From CBDCUW01 sp963734865 (GTDB lineage Bacteria > Planctomycetota > Planctomycetia > Pirellulales > Pirellulaceae): 64,000 nucleotides of DNA. The position numbers were made by a program, and so were the translations under genes. A model generated the notes under the pieces. The model did not search any database. It saw only the letters and a list, made by a program, of their open reading frames with translations, and had not been told where the DNA came from. Location: contig CAVTIV010000023.1 in assembly GCA_963734865.1 (NCBI GenBank), positions 1 to 64,000 of the forward strand, read 5' to 3'. This document shows, piece after piece, positions 53,704 through 62,756 of this stretch (within the stretch, counting starts at the first letter, position 1; each line of letters begins with the position of its first letter).

Positions 53704-54693
53704 ATGAGGTGGTGTTTGCAAGTTGCCGTCGTAATCGGCTTGTCCACAACGGACGTGGCGTCTCGTGCACAGGGACCGCCCGCCGGTCACCGTCTTTCGT
53801 TGAGTCGATCGACTCCCCTGGACGCCGGATTCTTCGCCACCACTGGCGTGGTCCGTTTTCAATTGATTCACGGTCGGCTGTGCCTTGATCCGCCCCGTCA
53901 TCGCAAGGGATCGCAAAGTCACGATCAAGATGAGGTGTATGAGAGCATCACGGTAACGGCCGAACGCGGCATCCCATCACTTCATTACGTCTGCCAGACG
54001 CCGGAGCAACAGCTGACGCTGAGCGTGCAAAAGGCCGGTTACGTCCGGATCGAATCCTATTTACCGAAAACATCCGAGCGATCCGTGCTCGACCAGCCCG
54101 AGATCGGACCGATTCGCTGGGTGTTGACTCGCGGCGATTTGAATGAACAGCACGACGGCGCGACGCTGTTGCACGTCCGACAATGCGATCCCACCGGTTT
54201 CGACTTGCATTACGGATTGCTTGCCGAAAGGTTGTTGCGTGGCCAATCGATCGCCCTGCTCAGCGATGCCACCGAAGCGGCGATGCTCCGCCAGGCTGGC
54301 CGGACCACGACACCCGATGCCGAGAGTATCCGCGCGTCGATCGACCAACTGCGTTCACCGCGGCGATCCGACCGGTTGGCTGCCGAGCGTCGACTATTGA
54401 GTTGGGGAACTCCAATCGTCCCGATCATTCACTCATTGCCCAAACGGGACATGGAGCCGGAACAACGCGATCGCTTGCAATGCATCTTGCGTCGCTTGCG
54501 GCTGCCCGTGACCGATACGCCCGCTTCACTCGCCATGTTGTTGATCAACGATGAACAATACTGGTCAAAGTTAGCGCCTCGTCTGAGCAGCGATCAATTT
54601 CAACTCGCCGAAAACCATCTGACGCGAGTGGGTTTGGACGCGATCATCCTCGAGAGTCGACCTGCCGAGCGAATCGCCTTGGGCAGTGAGTAG
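53704..54693 (+). CDS. Exported protein of unknown function
   Basis: The 329-aa product starts with a signal-like segment (MRWCLQVAVVIGLSTTDVASRA). The mature part begins with a beta-rich domain (FFATTGVVRFQLIHGRLCLDPP, ITVTAERGIPSLHYVCQ, LTLSVQKAGYVRIESYL) and ends with a helical region (SIRASIDQLRSPRRSDRLAAERRLLSWG, then DRLQCILRRL) that looks HEAT-repeat like. I do not recognise the family. The gap before it (53425-53703) shows nothing definite. It converges on the DUF1559 fusion gene. Confidence 0.7.
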   Translation: MRWCLQVAVVIGLSTTDVASRAQGPPAGHRLSLSRSTPLDAGFFATTGVVRFQLIHGRLCLDPPRHRKGSQSHDQDEVYESITVTAERGIPSLHYVCQTPEQQLTLSVQKAGYVRIESYLPKTSERSVLDQPEIGPIRWVLTRGDLNEQHDGATLLHVRQCDPTGFDLHYGLLAERLLRGQSIALLSDATEAAMLRQAGRTTTPDAESIRASIDQLRSPRRSDRLAAERRLLSWGTPIVPIIHSLPKRDMEPEQRDRLQCILRRLRLPVTDTPASLAMLLINDEQYWSKLAPRLSSDQFQLAENHLTRVGLDAIILESRPAERIALGSE

Positions 54694-54702
54694 CGGAACA
54701 AG

Positions 54703-56343
54703 TTAAAAACCGCCAACCGCCTCACCGCCCGATCGCGTCAACAACGCCCGGAACAGACCGACGTCGATCGCGTGAGAAATGAATCGAACCGATCCGTCGC
54801 CAAACAGCACTTGAAAACCGCCGGGGTGCGAATGACCCATCTTGGCCAGCGGATCATTCAGGTCGATCTCAACATCGTCTGGTGCGGTCCAAGGCACCGC
54901 TTCACTGGCATCCGTTTCCACAACCAAGATCGTATTGCTGGTACCGTCGGTGAAATCACGAAAACTCGATTTCACCTCGGGGACCAGCGCAAGCCCATCA
55001 CCTACCGCGGCCTGAAACACGGTGTAACCGGGTTGAGTCGCGACACTGGGGTCGGTGAAAACCGGGACGACGACACTGGCCAACTTTTTGTTGTGGGGGC
55101 TGTCCCACGGCTCATCCAAATGAAACTGGTCGTACAAGGCTTGCTGTTCGATGAACGGCAGGATCGCGACTCGCCAGCTAAGCAGTGGCTTGCCTTCTTT
55201 ATCGACGCTCGCCGGCAATGGCAGTTCCTTGTACGCGGCATGATAATTGTGCATGGCCAAGCCGATCTGTTTCAGATTGTTGGCCGCCTGCATCCGCCGC
55301 GCCGCTTCACGTGATGCCTGAACCGCAGGCAAAAGCAGTGCGACCAAGATGCCGGTCGAGGCCACCGAGACACCCGCTTCCCCATCGATCACGAGCCGAT
55401 CCCCTTGTTGCTTTGGCGTCAGCATTTTTGCAATTTGCTCGCTGATCCTGATTGCGTACGCGCGTTGGGCGTCGGCGAGCGGACCTTCGCCTCGAATTTC
55501 ACGTTCGGATTGGGCGGCGACCCAATCTTTCCCAAAGGCGATCGAACGGTTGAGTATCGCCAGCAGTTCGCTCGCTTTTGCCGGATCGGCGGTTTCCATG
55601 GCGACGCTCAGCTTGCCGCTCTCGTCTTCCTGCCAGCCGAGCATCAACGCATCGAGCAGCTCGGGCACTCGCGTCAGTTCTTCAATCGGTTCCGGAAGTC
55701 GCTGGCCAACCTGCTGCGCCGCACCGACCAACATCGGCCGCGCCGGCTCGACCACTGCGATCAACTGCAGGAGGGTGTCACCCATCGGATTCGACTCGAT
55801 CAGGTCGGCAAGCGGTCCTTCACCGTCGGCCGAAACCAGCATCGGCTCGAACATGTTTGGCATCGCTAGCAACACGGTTCGGTCATTCACCATGTGCAGG
55901 AAAACCGATTCGCGATTGCCCAAGATGTAAACCTTGTGATCGCCGACTTGCTGAATACCGGGAACGACCAACAGATCGGCAGAGATGTTGGATGGATCAA
56001 AGTCTTTCGCCAGACGCACCACCGCGCCCAGCGGGGGCGTGCCGGGCCCCATCGGCATCCCGACAACAAGCTTGATCTCACTCACCGACATCAGGTCCAG
56101 CCCGAGGTTTTCCAGGCACCACGCCTGAGCGACCTCGAACGGCAACATTTCAAACGACGGCGACTGGAACATCTTTGCGGCATTGAGCCGGATCGAAACC
56201 AGCGACAGCGGCGGAACGAACTGGCGAGCGGCAGCCTTTTGCCCCTCGGCCGTGTCCTGGGCCGTGTCCTGGGCCGTCGCGGAACCCGATAGCAAGACGG
56301 CGACGAGCGTAACAGCGAGGCACCGGAGCGAAGCAGAAATCAT
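54703..56343 (-). CDS. DUF1559 domain in a non-prepilin context (exported fusion)
   Basis: The 546-aa product has an ordinary Sec signal (MISASLRCLAVTLVAVLLSGSATA) instead of a prepilin leader. About 300 residues of alpha/beta sequence of unknown type (SLVSIRLNAAKMF, VVRLAKDFDPSNIS, TVLLAMPNMFEPMLV) follow. From about residue 325 it continues with STGILVALLLPAVQASREAARRM and ANNLKQIGLAMHNYHAAYKELPLPA, the DUF1559 signature, but without the FTLVE prepilin box. The C-terminal HPGGFQVLFGDGSVRFIS motif is intact. So it is a soluble or surface protein carrying a DUF1559 domain; it is unlikely to enter a pilus. The AQDTAQDTA near the N-terminus is a short DNA repeat. Confidence 0.85.
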   Translation of the reverse strand: MISASLRCLAVTLVAVLLSGSATAQDTAQDTAEGQKAAARQFVPPLSLVSIRLNAAKMFQSPSFEMLPFEVAQAWCLENLGLDLMSVSEIKLVVGMPMGPGTPPLGAVVRLAKDFDPSNISADLLVVPGIQQVGDHKVYILGNRESVFLHMVNDRTVLLAMPNMFEPMLVSADGEGPLADLIESNPMGDTLLQLIAVVEPARPMLVGAAQQVGQRLPEPIEELTRVPELLDALMLGWQEDESGKLSVAMETADPAKASELLAILNRSIAFGKDWVAAQSEREIRGEGPLADAQRAYAIRISEQIAKMLTPKQQGDRLVIDGEAGVSVASTGILVALLLPAVQASREAARRMQAANNLKQIGLAMHNYHAAYKELPLPASVDKEGKPLLSWRVAILPFIEQQALYDQFHLDEPWDSPHNKKLASVVVPVFTDPSVATQPGYTVFQAAVGDGLALVPEVKSSFRDFTDGTSNTILVVETDASEAVPWTAPDDVEIDLNDPLAKMGHSHPGGFQVLFGDGSVRFISHAIDVGLFRALLTRSGGEAVGGF

Positions 56344-56491
56344 GACTCAACAACCACTTGACAGGGGACTAGACTACCGTGGCTGAGTATAACGGCCTGC
56401 ACAACGCCACGCGATCCGATTGAGCGATGCGACGCTGTGGAAACCGTTTGGCAACGTTGTCAGGTACACTGCCGGCGGTCCCCCCACACGG

Positions 56492-56548
56492 CGCAATTGA
56501 GGCAACACGGCGCAATTGACGCAACACGGCGCAATTGACGCGACACGA
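56492..56548. repeat. 19-nt tandem repeat upstream of the PQQ propeller gene
   Basis: ACGGCGCAATTGACGCAAC-like units occur three times in tandem with few changes, and a decayed fourth copy (ACGATGAAATTGAGTTGAC) follows up to the start region. The repeat occupies the presumed promoter or leader. Confidence 0.85.
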
Positions 56549-56567
56549 TGAAATTGAGTTGACAGAA

Positions 56568-58055
56568 ATGTTTCGAATGAACGCTATTCACGCCTCGCAG
56601 ACGCTTGTCGTCGCCGCAGCATTTTGCTTCCTGCACGATGTCGATGCGCGGGCCGACTGGCCGCAATGGCGCGGGCCGGATCGAAATGGATTTGTCGAAA
56701 CCGGACCATTGCTGAAAACCTTGCCCAGCGAAGGCCTCGCACCGCTGTGGAAGTTCAACGAATTCGATGGCGGCAACAATGGCGGCTGGAGCTCACCGGT
56801 CATCAGTGGCCGGCGAGTTTATGTCTACTCGCACACCAAAACGAAAAATCCGCAGGCCCAGGACGTGGGCCCGTCGAAGTATCCCTGGTTGCCGCCGGAG
56901 CAACGCACGGGGATGACCGACGAGGAGTATCAAGCATACGAGGTGAAGCGGCGTGATGAGAATGAACGGCAGGCCAAGGCGTTTCGGTTTGATGAACGGT
57001 TGTTGTGTCTCGACCTGAATACGGGCGACATCATTTGGGATCGCAGTCGCGAGTCGAAGTACACCCGGTTCACGCACTCCGGGACACCATGTGTCGCCGA
57101 TGGCCGGGTCTTTGTTTTGGGTGCCGAGCGGACCGCTCAGTGTTACGACGCGGCGACCGGCGAAGAGTTGTGGAGCACGAGACTGCCAGGTGATTTTCGG
57201 GACGAGTTTTTTGCCAGCTCGTTTGTCGTCGATGGCCAGCTGGCGATTGTTTCCTGTGGCCCCCTCACGGCGCTGGGGGTCGAGGACGGTGAACTGCTTT
57301 GGCAAGGCGACGAGCCATTGGACTATCAATCGCACAGCAGCCCGACGATCTGGCACGCGGCATCGGAGTCGATCGCGATCGTCAACACCAATGGTGGAGA
57401 GACAAAGGGATATCGAATATCGGATGGAAAGAAGTTGTGGCAAATCAACACGGGTGCCGGGCAATCCACTCCGATCGTCGCCGAGAATCTGCTACTGACG
57501 TACGGTTCATCGAGAAAGAGTGGTCTCAGTGCCTATCAATTGTCCTCTCAATCGCCCCAAACACAGCCCCAGTTGGTGTGGCAGTTTCAGCGCACCGCCG
57601 ACTCTGGTTCGACACCCGTGGTGCGTGGCGACGCGGTCTTTGTTCAGGGTGAAAAGCGGCTGGCCAAAGTAAACCTTGCCGACGGCGATGCCGTTTGGCA
57701 GACCACCATGAGCATCTCCAACCCACGCTACACCTCCTTGATCGCTGCCGGCGATCAGGTCTTTTTCGGCTGGGAAGGGTTGCTGTCGTTCAGCGCCCAG
57801 GGCGATGCCTACCATCGGTTTTATGATGCCGAAGTTGATTCCGATGGAATGTTGATCGGGACAGACGATTTGCGGAAAAAACTAAAGCTCGACTCGTTGT
57901 CCAACGATGCCGATGGGTTGGCCGCCTCGGAAAAGATTTGGCAGCAAAACGCCATCCAATCCGGTCCACTGGGTTGCAGCACACCGGCCGTGAGTGATGG
58001 CCGAATTGTGATTCGGCTGCGGGACGGGATCATCTGTTACGATCTGCGACACTGA
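56568..58055 (+). CDS. Exported PQQ-like beta-propeller protein
   Basis: The 495-aa product has a signal peptide (from MFRMNAIHASQTLVVAAAFCFL to about residue 30). The mature protein begins with DWPQWRGPDRNGFV, the N-terminal motif of planctomycete PQQ-like (outer-membrane BamB-type) propellers, and has repeats such as LLCLDLNTGDIIWDR, FVLGAERTAQCYDAATGEELWS, GVEDGELLWQGDE, YRISDGKKLWQINTGAGQSTPI, and LAKVNLADGDAVWQT. These proteins bind partners or polysaccharides; binding of real PQQ is not implied. A second ATG at 56577 also gives a good signal. Confidence 0.88.
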   Translation: MFRMNAIHASQTLVVAAAFCFLHDVDARADWPQWRGPDRNGFVETGPLLKTLPSEGLAPLWKFNEFDGGNNGGWSSPVISGRRVYVYSHTKTKNPQAQDVGPSKYPWLPPEQRTGMTDEEYQAYEVKRRDENERQAKAFRFDERLLCLDLNTGDIIWDRSRESKYTRFTHSGTPCVADGRVFVLGAERTAQCYDAATGEELWSTRLPGDFRDEFFASSFVVDGQLAIVSCGPLTALGVEDGELLWQGDEPLDYQSHSSPTIWHAASESIAIVNTNGGETKGYRISDGKKLWQINTGAGQSTPIVAENLLLTYGSSRKSGLSAYQLSSQSPQTQPQLVWQFQRTADSGSTPVVRGDAVFVQGEKRLAKVNLADGDAVWQTTMSISNPRYTSLIAAGDQVFFGWEGLLSFSAQGDAYHRFYDAEVDSDGMLIGTDDLRKKLKLDSLSNDADGLAASEKIWQQNAIQSGPLGCSTPAVSDGRIVIRLRDGIICYDLRH

Positions 58056-58273
58056 TCCGACGGCCGGTTCCACGCCCTCAGTCGCATTTACTGTATGGAA
58101 ACAGGGGGATTCGCAGATGGAGACGCATTGGCAGTACAGACCGTCTATATTATGTCCTGCTCAGCGACTAGGGTGGTCAATGGTTGACGAGCCCTGTCAG
58201 AGCGTTTCAACGGATTAGGAAACTCCCGATCAATACTGAAACTGGGAACTCATTCAAGGATGGCAGAGACCGT

Positions 58274-59392
58274 ATGCAATCGACGACAAGATACGAACCC
58301 AACCCGACCATTACCCAACATGGGTCGGCTGCCACCACGACCGATCCGAAATTGCTGCAGCGATACGAAGATCTGACGACGGTGGGGAAAGTCTGTTGGA
58401 CGGGGCATCATCACCTGATTCGGTTGCTGGGCCGGGGCGGACAGGGAGAGGTGTACCTGACCGAATATCGGGGCACGGACGGATTCACGGTTCCGGTGGC
58501 GATGAAGATCTTTTCGCCGGAGCGTTATTCCGACAGTCGATCGTACGACGAGGCGATGCATCGTGTGGCGACGATTGCCGCTCGAGTTGCCTTGATTCAG
58601 CACGACAATCTGTTGGACGTGCAAAACTTCTTCGAGCGCGATCGTATTCGGCTGATGATGATGGAGTGGATCGACGGCTATGATTTGCGACAACTGACTT
58701 CGCCGAAGTGTCTGGACTTGTTGGAACATCGGATCAGCAATCGGCGCTGGCGATACATCAACGAAGTGATCATCACCGAGGGTCCCGAGCAATCTCGATT
58801 CAAGGCGGGCGTCGCCGTCGCGATCGTCCGTGAATGCCTGGCCGCATTGGCAGCGCTTCATCGCGAGGGAGTCGTTCACGGCGACGTCAAGCCGGCGAAC
58901 ATCATGCTCAAACGGAGCGGTCATGCGAAGCTGATCGACATGGGATCGGCATTCATGTGTCACGAACCACCGCGTGATCGCGAATGCACCCCACTCTATG
59001 CCGCCCCCGAGGTCCTGGAGAATTACGAGGCAACACCGCGAAGCGACTTGGCGAGTGTCGGTTATGTGCTGATCGAACTGCTCAGCGGATTGAACCCCTT
59101 TGGCGGGAACACCAAGCTGCGCGACTTGCTTCATGCAAAACGTGAGCTGCCCTCACGCCTGGACGATATCTTGCCCGAGGAAGTCGTTTGCAACGAATTG
59201 CTGATGAACTTCCTGCATGGGTTGATTTCGCCCGATCCCAATCGCCGATTCCCGAGCGCTGAAGCTGCCGAGCACGTGGACAAAGGTGCAGCGGCATTTC
59301 ATCGGCAATTGATCATGAGCGATATGGCGACCGAGTACGACAACGATATTCGCGTCTGGCTGGAAGAACTGCGCCGACTGGAAAGCGAGTAA
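58274..59392 (+). CDS. Hanks-type serine/threonine protein kinase, atypical
   Basis: The 372-aa cytoplasmic kinase has no membrane segment. The glycine loop is GRGGQGEVY (53-61), the ATP-anchoring Lys is Lys78 (VAMKIF), the catalytic loop VHGDVKPANIML (Asp204) and the metal motif IDMGS (Asp222, DMG for DFG). The HRD Arg is Gly, which means the kinase does not need activation-loop phosphorylation of the RD type. An APE motif (YAAPEVLENYE) and the SDLASVGYVLIELLSGLNPF segment are intact. The ATG at 58274 is chosen; an upstream TTG at 58184 would add 30 unlikely residues. Substrate unknown. IMPase follows after 14 bp. Confidence 0.88.
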   Translation: MQSTTRYEPNPTITQHGSAATTTDPKLLQRYEDLTTVGKVCWTGHHHLIRLLGRGGQGEVYLTEYRGTDGFTVPVAMKIFSPERYSDSRSYDEAMHRVATIAARVALIQHDNLLDVQNFFERDRIRLMMMEWIDGYDLRQLTSPKCLDLLEHRISNRRWRYINEVIITEGPEQSRFKAGVAVAIVRECLAALAALHREGVVHGDVKPANIMLKRSGHAKLIDMGSAFMCHEPPRDRECTPLYAAPEVLENYEATPRSDLASVGYVLIELLSGLNPFGGNTKLRDLLHAKRELPSRLDDILPEEVVCNELLMNFLHGLISPDPNRRFPSAEAAEHVDKGAAAFHRQLIMSDMATEYDNDIRVWLEELRRLESE

Positions 59393-59406
59393 ACCATCGG
59401 GAACCG

Positions 59407-60216
59407 ATGATGAACCAGGCACATTTGCAGGCGGCCATCGCGGCGGCGCGAGCCGGCGCCAACGAACTGATGGCGCGGCGAGATGACCGAGTGGTTCATG
59501 AAAAAGCACCCAAGGATCTTGTCACCGACGCCGACCTCGCCTCGCAGCAGGCGATCCGAGCGCTGCTGATGGATGCCTTTGCCGGCTACAGTTTCGTCGG
59601 CGAAGAAGAAGGCGAGAACGAACCGCCGCCGAGTGTCCTCCGCGGAGATGCCAATGCGCCTCCCTGTTGGGTTGTCGACCCGCTCGATGGAACAGTCAAC
59701 TTTGTGCATCGGCTGCAAAGCTTTGCAGTCTCGATTGCCCTGTTTGCAAATGGCAAAATGTGTCTGGGTGTCGTGTACGATCCGGTAGCCGACGAATTGT
59801 TCACCGCGGTCGATGGTCAGGGAGCGACAGTCAACGGGAAATCGTTGAAGGTGAGCGGATGTACGAATATCGGTGAGGCGCTCGTGGCCTGCAGTTTCCC
59901 GGTCGGTGTACGAGGCGATGCACCGGAGGTGACTCGCTTCATTCGTGTCCTGGAACAGTGCCAATCGCTGAGACGACTCGGTTCGTGTGCCTTGAACATG
60001 TGCTATGTCGCGGCCGGACGATTGGACGCCTATTGGGCGACCAGCGTCGCTGCCTGGGATTCGGCTGCTGGCACCGTCATCGCCCGCGAAGCCGGCGCCA
60101 AGCTTACCGCCCATGACGGTCGGCAGTTCGATGATTGGCATCCAAAGTTTTGTCTCAGCGCCTCGGCCCCACTTCATCAGCGGATGGTCGATCTGCTGGC
60201 CGAAAAACCGCGGTGA
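59407..60216 (+). CDS. Inositol monophosphatase family protein
   Basis: The 269-aa protein is a Mg2+-dependent phosphatase of the IMPase/FBPase/CysQ group: FVGEEEG (metal-binding Glu67-68), WVVDPLDGTVNFVH (Asp91, Asp94), RRLGSCALNMCYVAAGRLDAYW and a final WDSAAGTVIAREAGA. All metal ligands are present. Likely substrates are inositol phosphate or a related sugar phosphate. It overlaps no other gene and follows the kinase gene closely, perhaps co-transcribed. The flavin reductase gene starts 42 bp later. Confidence 0.92.
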   Translation: MMNQAHLQAAIAAARAGANELMARRDDRVVHEKAPKDLVTDADLASQQAIRALLMDAFAGYSFVGEEEGENEPPPSVLRGDANAPPCWVVDPLDGTVNFVHRLQSFAVSIALFANGKMCLGVVYDPVADELFTAVDGQGATVNGKSLKVSGCTNIGEALVACSFPVGVRGDAPEVTRFIRVLEQCQSLRRLGSCALNMCYVAAGRLDAYWATSVAAWDSAAGTVIAREAGAKLTAHDGRQFDDWHPKFCLSASAPLHQRMVDLLAEKPR

Positions 60217-60258
60217 GATCGCCAAAAAAAAGTCCCGTCCCTCGCACTCAGGCCAGTC

Positions 60259-60864
60259 ATGCAATTGGATCCGAGCGAGCTTTCGCTCCGCAACATTTAC
60301 TCCTGGATGGTCAACCTGATCACGCCCAGGCCGATCGCTTGGGTCTCAACCTTATCGGTCGACGGTGTCGCCAATCTGGCCCCGTTTAGCTTTTTCAACG
60401 GTGTCGGCGCCAATCCACCCACGATCATGTTCTGCCCCGCCAATCGACGTGACGGGACTCCCAAGGACACACTGGCGAACATCGAACGGTCAGGCCAGTT
60501 TGTCGTGAACTTGGTGACCGATTCGGTGGTCACTGCAATGAACTTGACGTCCGGCGAGTTCGCGCCGGATGTCGACGAGTTTGAAGTCGCATCGGTCGAT
60601 TCCGCGCCATCGATCCGCGTCACACCGCCCCGGGTCGCCGACAGCGCCGCGGCACTCGAATGCGTCCTGCATCAGACGATTCACGTCGGAACCGGAGCGG
60701 GCGGAGCGAACATCGTGATCGGTCGCATCGTCTGGATGCATGTCAGCGACGACCTGCTCGAGCAGGGAGAACTCGATCCGCGGCGGCTCAACACGATCGG
60801 GCGAATGGGTGGCAACGTTTATGCTCGCACCACCGATCGGTTCGATTTGCCGCGTCCGACATAG
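60259..60864 (+). CDS. Flavin reductase / FMN-binding split-barrel protein
   Basis: The 201-aa protein has the flavin reductase-like pattern: ITPRPIAWVSTLSVDGVANLAPFSFFNGVGANPP, FCPANRRDGTPKDTLANIERSGQFVVNLV (both well conserved), then HVGTGAGGANIVIGRIVWMHV, and LNTIGRMGGNVYARTTDRFDLPRP. Members bind FMN and reduce flavin with NAD(P)H, or act as esterase-like proteins. No partner monooxygenase is nearby. It converges on the DUF1571 gene. Confidence 0.9.
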   Translation: MQLDPSELSLRNIYSWMVNLITPRPIAWVSTLSVDGVANLAPFSFFNGVGANPPTIMFCPANRRDGTPKDTLANIERSGQFVVNLVTDSVVTAMNLTSGEFAPDVDEFEVASVDSAPSIRVTPPRVADSAAALECVLHQTIHVGTGAGGANIVIGRIVWMHVSDDLLEQGELDPRRLNTIGRMGGNVYARTTDRFDLPRPT

Positions 60865-60879
60865 TCGACAAACTGCAAA

Positions 60880-61758
60880 TCACTTCGAGTAGAAATTGTA
60901 GTTCGGATTATTCGGATCAAAATCGGCGTCGGTGAGCCCAACATTCAACTTCAAGTCCAGATAGTTGTATTCTTCGATCACTTGCAGGGGATCGTTTTCT
61001 TGGGCTGGCCAATCGTAGGCGATATAGCGAATCGGCATGTTCAGCTGGTCATCAATGAAGACCTGGGCCTGATAGAAATCTGCATCCGGCCGTCGAGTCG
61101 GTTGAGTCACTTGCATGACGGTGCAAACTCGATCTTTGACACGTGCGTTCTTGCGAAACTCGCATTGCACATCCGGTGCGGTGCGTGCTTTCTGCCCACG
61201 TTCGATCAGCTTGACGATCAGGTTTTCGACGCCGATCTCGGTCATCGGATAGCGTTGGCCACGCATCGCCAGCATGCCGTCGGGCGGAATCGTTACCGTC
61301 GGCAGGAAGCGCCCTTTGAATCCGCCTTCGTGAGCGATGATCTTGCCTTCGTTCTTGCCCTCGACGTAGATCACCTCGCGGCCTTTGACTGTCGATGGTT
61401 TCAAGAAATTCAAATACACGCTGAGCGGTTGAACGATCTGCCCGCTCGTGACCTTGCGGTTGCGGACCTTCACAAACATAAACTCGTGCGGACTCAGTGC
61501 ACCGCCAATTCGCTCGCGTTTGACCAGCATCGCGGTATAGTCGCTGACATTTTCGCGACTGCCCTGCAGCCCACTTCGCGCGATCTCCAACGCTCGGTCC
61601 AGAGGATGCGCAGCCGGAGTAGGAGCCACACTCGCCGCGTTGGCGACCCGGTGAACCGGTTCGACGAACGTGCCATCTTCGGCAAACAGTGATCGTGTTC
61701 CCGCAGCGGCGGCAAGCGATCCGATAAAGGCAGCAAATTGGCGACGTTTGATGTTCAT
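60880..61758 (-). CDS. DUF1571 exported protein
   Basis: The 292-aa product has a Tat-like leader (MNIKRRQFAAFIGSLAAAAGTRSLFA). The DUF1571 domain has DYTAMLVKRERIGGALSPHEFMFVKVRNR, FLKPSTVKGREVIYVEGKNEGKIIAHEGG, PMTEIGVENLIVKLIERG and VFIDDQLNMPIRYIAYDWP, and ends in the LKLNVGLTDADFDPNNPNYNFY motif of planctomycete members. Its overall shape suggests a lipoprotein-carrier-like (LolA/LolB) fold, an inference from the alternation of strands. The start at 61758 has GGAAG five nt upstream; 61770 is an alternative. Confidence 0.88.
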   Translation of the reverse strand: MNIKRRQFAAFIGSLAAAAGTRSLFAEDGTFVEPVHRVANAASVAPTPAAHPLDRALEIARSGLQGSRENVSDYTAMLVKRERIGGALSPHEFMFVKVRNRKVTSGQIVQPLSVYLNFLKPSTVKGREVIYVEGKNEGKIIAHEGGFKGRFLPTVTIPPDGMLAMRGQRYPMTEIGVENLIVKLIERGQKARTAPDVQCEFRKNARVKDRVCTVMQVTQPTRRPDADFYQAQVFIDDQLNMPIRYIAYDWPAQENDPLQVIEEYNYLDLKLNVGLTDADFDPNNPNYNFYSK

Positions 61759-62114
61759 AGCAGCTTCCATGCGTGCGCAAGCGGCATCGCGCCGCCATGT
61801 ACAGTTTGTATCGCCCTGTTGAGGTTGCTGATTTGATCGGATCGAATTCAGGTGCTCTGCCTCGCCGCAACCGTTGTAAGTGTCCTCAACGCTCCAAAGA
61901 ACGTGTCCGGCAAACTCGCGCGCGCTCCCGCTGCACCAGACCCCACTCTCAGCGAGAGTAGCAGGCATTCGATGGCCAGTGCTAGATCGATTCGGTGCAC
62001 TCGCTGACCAGGATTTTGTGGCGAGCTCGATCGAAAGCAGCCGATGGATAGAACATGGCTGACCGGCAAACTCGCCCCAATCTTCCTACCTTGACTGACG
62101 AGTGGAATCGAACC
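61759..62114. other. Divergent intergenic region, 356 bp
   Basis: This separates the DUF1571 gene and a small exported protein gene and should carry both promoters. I see no gene, repeat or hairpin of note. Confidence 0.45.
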
Positions 62115-62606
62115 ATGAGCCAACCTCTCCACCAACTTGCCGCGATCCTGATGCTCGGTTCGATCGCATCGGCCAACGCGATGGCGCAGTCGGCAGTGAA
62201 CCCACCGGTCACGGCGGTCAGCCCAGTCGCCCATTGGCCCGCTCCGGTGCGACACGTGCAGCAAGTCGAGTCATTGACCCAGCAGGGGATGGCCACCCAG
62301 CCGAGTCAGGAATCGGTATTGTTGACCTCACCCACCTTTGGTTTGCACCCGCACCAGGTGATCCAGGCGCCCAATCAAACTTCATCGTCGGCGAAGCGCC
62401 ACGATGGCCGCCACGAGCAAACGCATCCACCCCACTCTTCTTTTCGCCGTCGAATCCAACCCGCACCGGCAACGTTGCCCGAGGCCAACCGTCGCGAAAT
62501 TTGGAAAACGCCCTACTCGTACGGATATTTCGGTGCCAGCGAGCAACGACAATGGTCTCTGCACCATGGCTACCGAAACCGGTCGACCGAATGGCGATTG
62601 CAATGA
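62115..62606 (+). CDS. Small secreted protein with KTPYSYGYFGA motif
   Basis: The 163-aa protein has a signal peptide (MSQPLHQLAAILMLGSIASANAMA). The mature part is Gln/His/Pro/Ser-rich and probably disordered, up to the C-terminal block REIWKTPYSYGYFGA, QRQWSLHHGYRNRSTEWRLQ. I have seen this aromatic block repeatedly at the C-termini of small planctomycete exported proteins, which suggests a shared surface or binding role, but no function is known to me. The ATG at 62115 gives the clean signal; the frame is open 20 codons further up. Confidence 0.65.
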   Translation: MSQPLHQLAAILMLGSIASANAMAQSAVNPPVTAVSPVAHWPAPVRHVQQVESLTQQGMATQPSQESVLLTSPTFGLHPHQVIQAPNQTSSSAKRHDGRHEQTHPPHSSFRRRIQPAPATLPEANRREIWKTPYSYGYFGASEQRQWSLHHGYRNRSTEWRLQ

Positions 62607-62756
62607 ATGAATCGCTGGTCGCAAGATCGGTTTGGATGCGCGCCCGACGGGGGACCATTGTCCCCGAACCGACCGGCTCGTCCCGAGCGGTGACTGTTCG
62701 TAGGATGAAGGGGCAGAGTCATCACCCGATCATCCCGTTTCCAGAGCCCGCCAGCA

